The notes beneath the pieces were generated by a model that saw only the letters and a list, made by a program, of their open reading frames with translations, made no database searches and had not been told where the DNA came from. Positions 1 to 9,823 of a DNA stretch of 64,000 nt are shown piece after piece (position 1 is the first letter of the stretch; the number at the start of each line of letters is the position of its first letter). This DNA is from Phellopilus nigrolimitatus (lineage: Eukaryota; Basidiomycota; Agaricomycetes; Hymenochaetales; Hymenochaetaceae). The stretch covers positions 21,769 to 85,768 of the forward strand of contig JAJOHG010000120.1 in the NCBI GenBank assembly GCA_021029095.1, in the 5' to 3' direction. The position numbers were made by a program, and so were the translations under genes.

Positions 1-37
1 ATAGGTATACCAGCTGCTTGTGCTTTATCAGGCAGTG

Positions 38-430
38 TTAGCTAATTAAATTACTTTATAATACAGAATTGGGTATTATTGAATGTATATGCCTCGCAGA
101 GAATTTCTTGCTTTTGAATATTGAAATCTGCTTGATCCAATCACTAATCTTTGCTTCTTTAGTATTAGACTTTGCAGCCAGTCAAATATCTGACAGGGAG
201 CCTCGGCCTTGCCTATGCCAAACGTGGAGGGCGGTGCACTGCCGCATGTTTCATATTATATAATTTAAACTCTAATGAGCGCTGCCGCCCGCCGCTACCG
301 CCGCACTTGCGTATAGCACTACCGACGGGCCGCTCACCGTCGCCCGCCGTCGCGCTCACTGTTCTCAATGTCGGGCTTTTTTTTCTTCTTTTTTTACTTC
401 AATTTTTCGTATATTATAGGTTAGCTACCG
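38..430. repeat. GC-rich/poly(T) repeat motif, copy 1
   Basis: A GC-rich run with CGCTCACCGTCGCCCG followed by GTCGGGC and a long T tract, then an AT-rich stretch containing TATTATAGGTTAGCT. A similar arrangement recurs at 14,219-14,370 and, inverted and looser, at 17,735-17,890. The same flavour is visible in the sequence interrupted by the LTR element (up to 4,923 and again from 11,268). It may be the end of an unclassified mobile element. No coding function is supported in 1-890. Confidence 0.3.
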
Positions 431-904
431 GACATAACTAAAATGAAAGAATATACTTTTTTTACTTTGAGAAATGACTGCGGGAGCGGGAGCGGCAATC
501 AGACAGGAAAGAAAAAGGCGGAGCGGCTCCTTTTGCCGATCGCCCGCCTGCTTTCCTGTCCTGTGCATCGTTTCGGGTCCACTCTCTGCCTACGCTGTGT
601 ACCCCGGCGCGCTCGCTCGCCCGTTCGCGGTATGCTACGCACCGTGCCGCATTTCCGTGCTTCCTATCCACCTTCCGCCCCACGCTTTTTGGCCAGCGCG
701 CCATGTCTCGCTAGCGTGTAGGTTCGCTCGGCCCCGCCGAGCAGCCAGAGATCGGACTCCTACGATTTGTCACAGGGATCGACCACTCGCTCTCTGTTGG
801 GGCTGTGCTCGCATTGTCGTCAATGTCGCTGACACTACTATCACCGGTGCCGACGCTCTGCGAATTAGACCGCCACTGTCTACTTGCGCATGTACACCGA
901 CTCC

Positions 905-1108
905 GAGAAGGAGCGGAATGGCCCCCTTCGTCTTGATGAGGGACTCAACGGCGGCGGCGAGAAGCTCATCTTCAGCCGCCCGTTGCAGAAGTCACGCGCG
1001 AGGCGTGGCGAATGCAGAGACGACGGACAAGCGGCGCTGGTTCTGGTTGACCTTGACGTGCCAGCGGCGCCAGCGCTTCGTCGGTGCGAACATGCACCCA
1101 CCGCAGCA
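905..1108 (-). pseudogene. RPL4: 60S ribosomal protein L4 fragment
   Basis: Read on the minus strand, 1,093 downwards gives [20 protein letters not shown], which matches the strongly conserved uL4/RPL4 segment [19 protein letters not shown]. After an in-frame stop a further stretch with AAEDELLAAAVESLIKTKG resembles the following part of RPL4 (..AESxIKTK..). The segment just upstream reads CCGGC where the family has CRGGR. Only about 65 of some 370 residues are present, with a stop and altered residues, so this is a dead fragment. In life RPL4 is a structural protein of the large ribosomal subunit. Its neighbours are also ribosomal-protein fragments (RPS26, RPL7). Confidence 0.75.
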
Positions 1109-1439
1109 CTACACTGGAGAAGGCCCTACACCCTACTTTATCGCCCACCGTACTCCTCGGCCCTTAATACGTTCAACCTTCTCCTCGCTCCTCTCTCGTC
1201 ATTTAGTAGCCGCCATAGGAAGGTGTTTCGAGTGAGGATCGGTCAAAGCGAAAGCAAGGTACGAATAAACAGCTGAAAGTCGAGGCGATCAGGAAGCGAC
1301 TTCGACAGCGGCAGCATCGGCAGCATCTGTGACGGTCGGGTAGTTTTGCCATCCTTGTAACGCACACGAGGAGGATGGGGCATGTTGCGGCTGCCTTTGC
1401 ACGAATCAAGAGGTCAGCATTTAATAGAGAAAAAAGAGA

Positions 1440-1640
1440 AAAAAAAGGCGTACCATACGAGTAGATAGCGCACAAAACACAGTATGAGTCCTTGACATAC
1501 GAGCAGATTGGTGCGCCTCGGGGATGTCGGGGAAGCACGGTAGCGCTTGATGGCCTTGTCCTTGGGGACACAACGCGAGCAGTTCGAGTAGCGCAAGAAC
1601 CTAGCGCGGAAGCTGGAGCGAGCGGCGTGACACGGGGAGA
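1440..1640 (-). pseudogene. RPS26: 40S ribosomal protein S26 fragment, tandem copy B
   Basis: The minus strand carries YSNCSRCVPKDKAIKRY, the signature of eS26 (RCSNCSRCVPKDKAIKRF), and further on YVKDSYCVLCAIYS, matching eS26 YxKxAYCVSCAIHS. The two pieces lie in different frames with sequence missing between them. One zinc-ligand neighbour is altered (RC to RY). This is the second of two tandem copies; the other lies immediately to the right. Confidence 0.72.
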
Positions 1641-1929
1641 CTGGAAGCGGCCACGAGACGTGGTAGGCGATCTTGACATACGAGCTGTACAGCTGTGCAG
1701 ACTGGTAGATTGGCGGCCTCGGAGACGTCGCAGATGTGCACGGTGATGGCCTTGTCCTTGGGTACACAGCGCGAGCAGTTCGAGCAGCGCGGGAGCCCGG
1801 GGTTGAGGTTGGCATGGGGCACAGGGTGAAACTGAAAAGGACAGAGATTAGGAGCAGATGTGATGAGCACGATGAGCACGACGACGTCGACGACGAGCAC
1901 GAAATTCAACATGTCACGGGTGACTTACC
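1641..1929 (-). pseudogene. RPS26: 40S ribosomal protein S26 fragment, tandem copy A
   Basis: The minus strand from about 1,800 reads LPRCSNCSRCVPKDKAI, keeping the eS26 CxxC pair, followed in a shifted frame by SEA..QSAQLYSSYVKIAYHVS, as in fungal eS26. Upstream, between about 1,926 and 1,838, is an apparent intron (donor gtaagt, acceptor ttttcag), so the copy derives from genomic DNA and not from mRNA. The copy is truncated and frameshifted. Together with copy B it shows a tandem duplication of roughly 195 bp. Confidence 0.72.
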
Positions 1930-1939
1930 GAAATAGGTC

Positions 1940-2990
1940 ATCACATTCGTTCAAATAAGGTATGTTTTGGATCAAACAATAATGATGGGCTCGCCACAGC
2001 TACAAAACATAGCTGTAGCACTCCATTTTCTCAATTATAAATCGCAAATAATTTACTTTATAATTCTGGATCATATAATCTTTCTTTACAGAAAAAATTA
2101 GATCCCTGTAAATGCTATATATCGAGCTTTTAATCTGACAGTGCAAACATCAAGTTTTCCTTAGTGTTGGCTTTGTAGTGCTATATACAGGGAGACAGAA
2201 GCACTGTGAGTATTTAGACTAGGTATCTAGCACATATAGCTTCTAATTTGCGAAGTTTAAGCACCTGAAATGGTCTACATCTTGTGAATAATAGCATAAA
2301 TTATGGGATGTGCTCTATGCAGCAGTTTTGAGTCTGATCGATTTTTCATACATCTGAAAGATCACCTAACCACACAGATGTTATTCATACAAGCATATAT
2401 AGTATACTGATATCATATAAAAAAGTTCTGATCTGTTTAAGAGCTGGACAGTTGCACTGGAAAGAAAGGATGCTGCAAAAGACTGTTTTGCAAGCTGTAC
2501 CAAATTCTGAATATTTTATGAGCACAGGAAAATTATTTGTTTGTTAGTTTGAAGCACTTTGAATACACCAGAAACACCCTGTATTTTTTGTTTGGGAGTT
2601 GTCTATGAAAGTACAAGGTGTCAAGGCTTCGAACCAGTAAGACAGAACTGGTTCCAAGAAAAGCAAACTGATCTTCAGCTTTGAACGTACCTGCTTGCTA
2701 GATCTACTCATTAGAGCCCCTCAATTACTTATCAGAGTACATTAAAGGTTTCTGAGCACTTCAAATCCATATGTCACGAAATTTGAGCCCATTCGGCCCA
2801 GCCGATCGAGGTCAACAATTGTTTTAGTGAAAAGTAGCACAAATCCCCATTGTACGTTAACTAAATGCTTTATTCATCAACATCGCGCGCGTCCTAGCCG
2901 TTGAAACGTTTTTTAAGAATACAAAAGTACTATATAAATGTAACTGTGCGACGACACGTCAATCCGTTATGTCGTTGAATTGTAAAAAAC
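1940..2990. other. AT-rich, CpG-poor stretch without genes
   Basis: The base composition changes sharply from the GC-rich flanks to about 60-65 % A+T by eye, with few CG dinucleotides and many TG/CA. No reading frame or family similarity was recognised. It probably represents old, deaminated repeat DNA. Confidence 0.4.
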
Positions 2991-3590
2991 GAAACAGCTG
3001 TGCGCAAACGCGAGCGCTTACGAGCGCTTGCGCGGTTCGGCACAACTTTCACACGGTTGAACTTGCGTGTTCGTCGTGCTCGACTTGCCTGCCGACATCG
3101 TCCACGCCGTCCAGCACACCCCGCGCAACTTCTTGAACACTCTGCGGGTCCCTACATGACTGCTTCTCTCGCTATGCTACCTCTTCATTGCTTTGGCTTC
3201 CTCGACGACGGCTACTGAGCGCGGCCGACGAAGAGATCCAGCTGCTGCTCGCCTTGCCGCACCAGCTGGAGGACATCAGCAAGCTCGACACGGCGAAACA
3301 AGCTCGCTCAAGACCATAGAACCCGCGACCAAGGGATTTGCGCACGGTGCTCCGGCGCTGCTTCTTGGCAAGCACGACGGCGAAGCGCTCGAAGCCGTTC
3401 GTCTTGTGACGGACGGCGACGGTGACGAGCTTCTTCGCCCATGACGACTCTTCGATTCCTCGAGGGTCTTGCCAGTCTGCACGGGCTCTCCGACTTCACC
3501 GCGACGAATCTCGAGGGAACAGGCCTCCCTGCACCCGTGCCCGCACCCGCCGTGCGGGTGCCCGTTCGGCTCAAGACATTCTGTTCGCGT
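2991..3590. other. GC-rich stretch with unassigned coding-like pieces
   Basis: Several short open frames occur, for example a plus-strand run containing EEIQLLLALPHQLEDISKLD near 3,227-3,290. None could be assigned to a family, and the coding strand is not certain. It lies just upstream of the BAR-domain fragment and may include its degraded 5' exons. Confidence 0.25.
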
Positions 3591-4165
3591 TCGGGTGTGC
3601 GGCGACGATTGTGGTGCAGGTGCTGCGAGTACGAGCACCAGGCCCGAAGATAAGCTTGCGAAGGCGACGACATACTGTGCGGGCGTCTGGGATAGGGTGT
3701 GTGTTCTTTACATCTCTCTGTCCTCTCTTTTTCTTTCTCATCATAGTCTACTGTAGACGATTATAGTTGCCGATGCGCGTCTCACGCAAGACAGCGCGAA
3801 CCGCACCCACTTCCTGGCTGGCGACACTCACCTACTCAATCGCGGTCGCGCTCAAGGCGCGGCAGGCGGCCTCGGCATCGCGGCTCGACACGGCGAAGCA
3901 GGCGTTAAAGACCGCGGGCCCCCGCGAGGCAGGAACAATCGTGGCTCGAAGTCGAGAACGCCGAGGACGACCTCTTGCAGAAGACGGGGGTCGCGCTCAT
4001 GCTCATGAAGACCGTCCTTGAGAACGTGCGTACGAACTCGGCTCAATCGTGCTCGTGCTCAACTGGATATGCCCTTATTGCAGCCTGAACCCTTGAAGAA
4101 CCTGAACGGATTCGCCGGGCTCAACTCGCCTACCACGCGTTCGCTGCAGAGGCGCTCTCCGCCAT
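3591..4165 (+). pseudogene. BAR-domain protein fragment (fungal membrane-curving protein), introns retained
   Basis: Pieces in different frames line up with the C-terminal half of the fungal BAR-domain family: RPEDKLAKATTYCAGVWDRV (to about 3,700), an intron ending at ttatag (3,766), ADARLTQDSANRTHFLAG (3,769 on), a frameshift, then SRLDTAKQALK. Another frameshift leads to VENAEDDLLQKTGVAL and MKTVLEN, an intron 4,027-4,084 (gtgcgt..ttgcag), PEPLKNLN, another frameshift, and AQLAYHAFAAEALS. BAR domains dimerise and bind curved membranes. At least three frameshifts make this copy non-functional. The retained introns show that it was copied as DNA. The family assignment rests on remembered consensus and not on a search. 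Confidence 0.6.
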
Positions 4166-4331
4166 AATCGCGTGCGCGCCTGCTCGTCGACACACGAATC
4201 CATCACGACGAGCAGCCGCGGCTCCTCGAACGAGCGCGTGAGGTCACCTCCAGCGCGCACATCGCTTTGTCTATCTCCCTGTCGCATACCGTCAGCTCTG
4301 ACTCGCGCCAATCTCTCTCGCGGGTGCGGCA

Positions 4332-4640
4332 CGCCCGGCGTCCAAGGCGAAGCGCAAGGTCATCTTCAAACGCGCAGAGTCGTACGTGAAGAGCTATGTC
4401 TCGAAGGAGAAGGAGGAGGTGCGCCTGAAGCGCTCGGCCCGTGCTGTGGGCGACTTCTACGTCCCGGCAGAGCCGAAAGTGTACCTCGTTGTCCGTATCC
4501 GCGGTATCAACGAAATCGCACCGAAGCCGCACAAGATCCTGCAGTTCCTCTGCCTGATCCAGATCAACAACGGTGTTTTCGTAAAGGTCACGAAGGCGAC
4601 GCAGCAGATGCTCCGTCTCGTCGAGCCTTATATCACTTAA
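4332..4640 (+). pseudogene. RPL7: 60S ribosomal protein L7 exon fragment
   Basis: One open frame (codons in phase with 4,386) reads [15 protein letters not shown] and then runs on through [32 protein letters not shown] and [20 protein letters not shown]. This is about 100 residues of eukaryotic uL30/RPL7, the full protein being about 245. Where the family has Tyr-Gly, the copy has TAA then GG followed at once by a good intron donor (gtgcgc, from 4,644). The stop thus falls one codon before the exon end, and the intron start is still present. Neither the first exons nor any exon after the donor is found. It joins directly onto the BAR-domain fragment, so the two were brought together secondarily. 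Confidence 0.85.
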
Positions 4641-4918
4641 GGGTGCGCAATTCTTCTCTTGCGCGGGCGCGGCGTGCTCGGTTACTCTGGCCTTCCGAAT
4701 CCCTTCCCCCCCTTTCGTAATTAATGCGCGCCGCTTGCTCCTTGCAAGTGGCAAAACTCTTGTTTAATTTAATCTCACATATAATCCCCCCCTCCCCCAT
4801 ATGGTTTTAAATAGAGAGAAAAGAACAGTGCAAGAACAATAGAATAGACAATAATAACTACAGTATGTAAAATAAATGAATTTATTTGATGAGTTTTTTG
4901 TTGAGCTACGCGAAGGCG
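4641..4918. other. Intron remnant and AT-rich spacer
   Basis: Begins with the RPL7 intron donor and then becomes AT-rich with a C-rich patch. No gene was seen. The stretch up to 4,923 continues on the other side of the LTR element at 11,263. Confidence 0.4.
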
Positions 4919-4923
4919 GCGGC

Positions 4924-6362
4924 TGTCAAGACCGAACCTGCGATCGAAGAACGGAGACGATCGGGAGTCGCTTCGCAGTCGGTTTGACCAGCGAAGGACC
5001 AGGGAATGTGGGGAGAGCCCCGATCGGCGAAGGAAACGGAATCACAAGCTGCAGATCGGCAGGGAAGGAGATGGGCGGCGAGCCCGAGCGCTGAGTGGCC
5101 GAAGTCCGGTAGGTTCGAAGTCAGTCCAAAGGTTCAGAACCGAACCGAGTCGTTCGACGAGTTCGAGGTTCGTTCGGATCGACAAGAGGTCGCAGGATCG
5201 GTTGACACACAGAGAGAGTGCCGGACGACCCCCGAAGGGAAGGGAGGCCGCCAAGAAACTTCAGAAGCAAGAGAGACTTCAAGAAGAAGACTTCAATAAT
5301 CAGGCTAAGGTACGAAGTACATGTCCGAGTCGTATATATACGAAAGTCCGTCCTTTCCTTCCTATCACTAGGCGAGTTCGATGAGTCGTAGAAACTCGCC
5401 GTTTGACTGCGGAGTGGTGCGTTCTGCACGAGGGGTGGAGTCCGACGTGAACCGATAGGAGTGGCGAGTCGCGTAGGCGAGCCGGGCATGAGGTTCGGCG
5501 AACGCGGTCACATCTTCGATTCCTGACACTCTCGGCTGGATCTGAATTCGGCACCTGCCTGCGGTGCGTTCTACTCGTGTCCGGGGTATGGGCTGAAGCT
5601 GGCACTCGGTTCGTCTCTGATCGCGAGCCCGGATGTCACGTGGTTCGTTCATGGTCAGTCGAGGCCTTCGGACTGGCAACCCGTAGTCTGGAGTTCGGAG
5701 CCGAGAGGATTGGTTTGGACGAAGGAGGACCAAGCCGAACGAAGAGGGTTCGGGCCGAACAGAGGAGATCCCTGCCGGACGAAGGATGACCAAGCCGAAC
5801 GAGGAGGGTTCGGGCCGAACGGAAGGGATCCCTGCCGAACGAAGGAGGGCTGAGCCGAACGGAGAGGATTCGGGCCGAAGGAAGGGGGTCCCTGCCGGAC
5901 GGAGGGGAGTGACGAAGGGGATCCAAGCCGTACGAGTCCGGAGGAACGACGGACGAGAGGTTTGAACCGAACCGAGAGGAATCCCGCCGAACGAAGGGGA
6001 TCCGAGTCGTACGAGTCCTGAGGGACGATGGACGAGAGGTTCGAACCGAACCGAGAGGAATCCCGCCGAACGAAGGGGATCCGAGTCGTACGAGTCCTGA
6101 GGAACGAAGGACGAGCAGTTCGAACCGAACGGAGAGGCTACGAGTCCAGATGAACGGAGGACGAGTGATTCGGACCGAATGGAGAGGATTCCCGCCAGAC
6201 GAAGGGGATTCGAGCCGAAACTGCTGAACGAAGAGGACTCGAGCCGAACGAAGTCCAGAGGAATGAAGGACAAGGGGTTCGGAGGCCGTTCGAGGTGTCC
6301 GGAGGTTCGGTTCGTGTCACAGGTTCGGTTAGCCGAGGAACGAGGGTGAACGGATCGTGACA
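4924..6362 (-). repeat. 3' LTR of the LARD (TGTCA...TGACA)
   Basis: 1,439 bp, matching the copy at 9,824-11,262 almost base for base. Contains a roughly 79-bp imperfect tandem array (about 5,960-6,130; GAACCGAACCGAGAGGAATC units), which creates a long but meaningless minus-strand reading frame. TATA-like TATATATA is at 5,333-5,340. Confidence 0.93.
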
Positions 6363-6380
6363 GTACGCCCCCCTTAAAAA
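6363..6380 (-). promoter_or_regulatory. Polypurine tract of the LARD
   Basis: On the minus strand AAGGGGGGCGTAC directly precedes the 3' LTR start (TGTCA). The same arrangement (AAGGAGGGGTAA then TGTCA) is seen in the chromodomain gypsy element at 29,416. It serves as the primer for plus-strand DNA synthesis. Confidence 0.7.
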
Positions 6381-6580
6381 GGCTGAGCCCACGAGGCATG
6401 CTTTCGGCGGTCTATGCCCTGGAGACGAAACCTGTGTTCGGACACGAAGAGACCTGGAAGAAGAGCGAAATGGAGTCCCCGAACGCTAGTGTGGTAGGAA
6501 GGTGGGTGGGAGGGGGAAAGCGAAATGGAAGTTTAAAAGGAAAAAAAATCGAACCAGCAATCAGGAAAAGTAAACAAAAT

Positions 6581-6601
6581 GGGGGGGGGGGGGGGGGGGG
6601 G
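6581..6601. repeat. Homopolymer of 21 G
   Basis: An uninterrupted G run inside the LARD internal region. A second run of 17 G lies at 8,236-8,252. Runs of this length may form quadruplexes and are prone to length errors. Confidence 0.85.
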
Positions 6602-7228
6602 TAAAGGAAATTTCGGGTATGAATAAGTCCAGATGAAAGAAAAAAAGTGAAAAGAAATGAGTCCGATCGAGTGGCCAGGTCCGATCGTGAGGTTACGGAG
6701 TGCGTGGGGGAATAGTAAGGAAAAGGTAATTAGGTGAGGGGTTCGTGGAGGTATTAAAGGGTGAGAGTAATGTCCGAAATAGAAGAATGGGTGGTTAGAG
6801 TCTATGTGGATAGTCCGAAATGGGAACGAAAGATGATAGAATGGTTCGGGAGAGTCTATTTAGTGAGTTCGTGCGAAGAAGAGAAGAAATTTGAAACGAA
6901 GAAGAGATGAAGTCCGAAATGAAAAGAGATAGGATCCGAAATGAAGAAAGTTTGGGAATGGGTATATGGGTATACGAAAGGGAAGAAGGTTCGGAGCGAA
7001 AAAGTTGAATATGGGACATACTAATCGGGCGTCTACGAGTTGGATCGGAGATGCTGTCTATGTTCACGAGTTGTGTCGTGGAAGAAGTCTATGAGTGTCG
7101 GATTGCGAAGAACAGCGAAGTTCGAGGGGATTTTGGGAGGATCAGTTGATCGGATATCCTGAAAATCAGCCGCTCGGGCGGTTCGGGGGCGAATCCGAAA
7201 GCTGTACAGAGGGAGTCTAGAGGGAAAA

Positions 7229-7650
7229 AATATACAGGTGTCCGGAGCGGACAGTTCTCCTCCCCTTATGGACTGAGGGGATTCGAACGGGAGAGAGGAA
7301 AGGATGAGGCGAAAAGGAAAAGACGAAAGGAAGAGACGAAAAGGAGACGAAAAGGAGACGAAAGGAAGAGACGAAAGGATGAGACGAAAGGATGAGACGA
7401 AAGGATGTACAGGTGTCCGGGGTGGACAGTTCTCCTCCGCCTACGGACTGAGGGGATTTGAACGGGAGACGAAAAGATGTACAGGTGTCCGGGGTGGACG
7501 GTTCTCCTCCGCCTACGGACTGAGGGGAGTCGAACGGGGAAACAGGACAATTTACAGGTGTCCGGAACGGACAGTTCTCTTCCTCCTACGGACTGAGGGG
7601 ATTCGAACGGGGGGGTGAGTCTTCTCCACCTACGGACTGAGGGGACAATT
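7229..7650. repeat. Tandem repeat with roughly 70-bp unit in the LARD interior
   Basis: Four to five imperfect copies of a unit built on ACAGGTGTCCGG..GGACAGTTCTCCTCC..TACGGACTGAGGGGA, separated in places by a simple GACGAAAGGAT array (7,305-7,400). No coding potential. Confidence 0.75.
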
Positions 7651-9808
7651 TACTCGGACAGGATGTTGTGCCTCGCGAAGGCGACAGGAAATCGAGGATA
7701 CTCGGATCACTCGGGACAGGATGGTGCCGGGACGGCGGAGTCGTAGTGCTCGTCAGCAAAAGACTTGAGGGTGTATGTACTGGTCGGCGGGACGACCGTT
7801 CGCAGGTGCGAAGGGAATATGGACATGGTCAATCGAGGGATTCGACGACCGGATCGAGGAACGGAATGGATATGGACAGATGGGTTCGGAGGGTTTCGAG
7901 GGAGCGAGTCGAGCGAGTCCGGGCGTGCACAATCACGAACTGCTATTCCCGAACCACGAAACATGAAAATGGAGTGTGGGGGGAGTGACGGCCTAGTGTA
8001 ATCACTGGGATTCGGCCGATCGGACAGAGAGGGGAGCAGTTCGGGCAGGGTAGTCGCCCGGGTTCGAGAGGGTCACCCGGGGCCGGTTGTTCGAACAGGT
8101 GCGAAGCCGGAAAGGAGAAGGGGGGTTCGGGAGTGATGCGAATTGAATTGGGTTGAAGTCAGAGAGGATGTAATCCATATTCCCGCCCCTAGCACCGAGC
8201 CCCGAGAGGTGAATGTATGAGCAAAGGAGTCGGATGGGGGGGGGGGGGGGGGATTCGAGGAGACATGGGAAATGAAGGGACCAGAGAGGAAAAATAGGAG
8301 GGGAGTGGAAAAAAGGTGGATGGGGGAATCGAAAAGTAAGAAGGATAAGGAGAAAGGAAAGAATCGAAAGGGGATGGTGTAGGGTGGGGGGATCGAGGTA
8401 AAAAAACGAAACAGAGGGCTTAGCTGTCCCCGAACTTCTGCGAAAACCTCGAAACTGAAGCTAGTGGTGGCTCGTTCGTTATCTGGCCCTTCGGGTGACC
8501 GAGTTTTTTCGGGACCGAATCCTGGGGGGTTCGAATCACTGAAGAAGGGAGCGGGGGGGCCCAAGCGGCACGAACAAGTTCGTTCGAGGTCTGGCTGCTC
8601 GGCGGGATGGGATTCGGATCAGCCGAACTCGTGGAGGTGAAGTCCGGGGAGCTCGTTCGGTTCTTCGGATTTGAGGCGGGACCGAAGAGAGTGTGTTCGG
8701 GTGGTCCGAACACTGGAGAAGAGGGTGAGGGGGCCCCGAGCAGTGCGAAGGGGATCGTTCGAGATCCAGGGGGGTGCACCCGAATCGGAATGAAGCCGAA
8801 ATCGGTGTGGCTGTGTATTCCCTCCTCCAGCACCGAGCCCCGAGAGGTGGGGATGTGAACGAAAAGGAAATTGGAAGGAAAAAAAATCGAAGGGAAAATA
8901 GGAAATTAGAGTAAGAAATCAGGGATGAAGGTTAGAACCGAAAGGGAGAATTAAAAAAAGGACGAAATTGAATAGGGGGGATCAACAAGAATTGGAATTG
9001 GAGAGGGGATATCAAAAAACAGAAATCAAGAATGGGGAATTGGCACGGGGAATTGAAAGAAAGCGAAATCGAGAGGAAAGCAAAGTTAATAGGGAATCAA
9101 ACAGGAGAGTCCGAAGGGAATAAATCAGCAGAACAAATTCGGGGAAAAAGATCAGAAGGGAAAGCGAACTGGTGGAAGTTCGAAAGGAAGATGGGGAATG
9201 CCGCTCCGCACGAAAATCGAACGAAATGGGGTAAGGAGGCGGAGCGAAAAGGAATAAATGAAGAATTGGAGGAATGGTCAGAGGAACGGAATATCAGGAA
9301 ACTGAATGATAATAGGTGAGTTATTCGGAGAGCATGAAACGGGGGGATCGGAAAATCTGAGTACAAGGTGATAGTTCGTGGGGCAATATAGAAAGTAAGT
9401 GTTCAGAAAAGGTGGGGTGCAAAATCGAAAAAGTCAAGGAACAGAAAAGGATACGGAAACAAAGGGGGATCAGGGAACGGAGAAGCGAGGGATAGGAGAC
9501 ATTGGTGTCAGGTTCGAACCAGGGCGTTCGGCGGGAAAAGGAATTGGATTGGCCGAATTGTTCGGGATCAAAGTTCGGGGTGTACGTTCGGCCGTCCGGA
9601 GTAGATGGGAGACCACCGAAGCCGGGAAAGGTTCGAACAGGCGAATGGATTGGGCTGAAGGGTTTTGGTGGGGGTCGTACCTCGATTCGGGATCGAGGGG
9701 GCGAGGTTCGACCGTGTCGGGGGGAGCAGAACAGGATCGGGAGAGGGAGTCGGGAACGAAGGCAATGACGAACCGACAAGGATGAGGAAAGATCTGCAGC
9801 AAGTCTTG

Positions 9809-9822
9809 TTAGCCTGATTATT
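9809..9822 (-). promoter_or_regulatory. Self-complementary primer-binding site of the LARD
   Basis: Immediately inside the minus-strand 5' LTR, after one spacer base (9,823), the transcript would read AATAATCAGGCTAA. This is a perfect 14-base complement of TTAGCCTGATTATT at 10,208-10,195, the predicted start of the mRNA. It is not the complement of a tRNA end that I recognise. The layout is the one described for the self-priming Tf1 retrotransposon. Confidence 0.75.
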
Positions 9823-9823
9823 C

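Noticed and set aside
474..1235. A 253-codon plus-strand open frame
   Set aside because: It is Arg/Ala/Pro-rich because of GC content, and overlaps the better supported RPL4 fragment on the other strand.
5368..6399. A 343-codon minus-strand open frame rich in PSFG and LRP repeats
   Set aside because: It lies almost wholly within the LARD LTR and is repeated in the other LTR. It comes from an imperfect 79-bp tandem array with biased composition, not from a protein gene.
7229..7650. Regular repeats resembling a CRISPR array
   Set aside because: The units are imperfect and contiguous with no unique spacers of constant length, in a eukaryotic retrotransposon.
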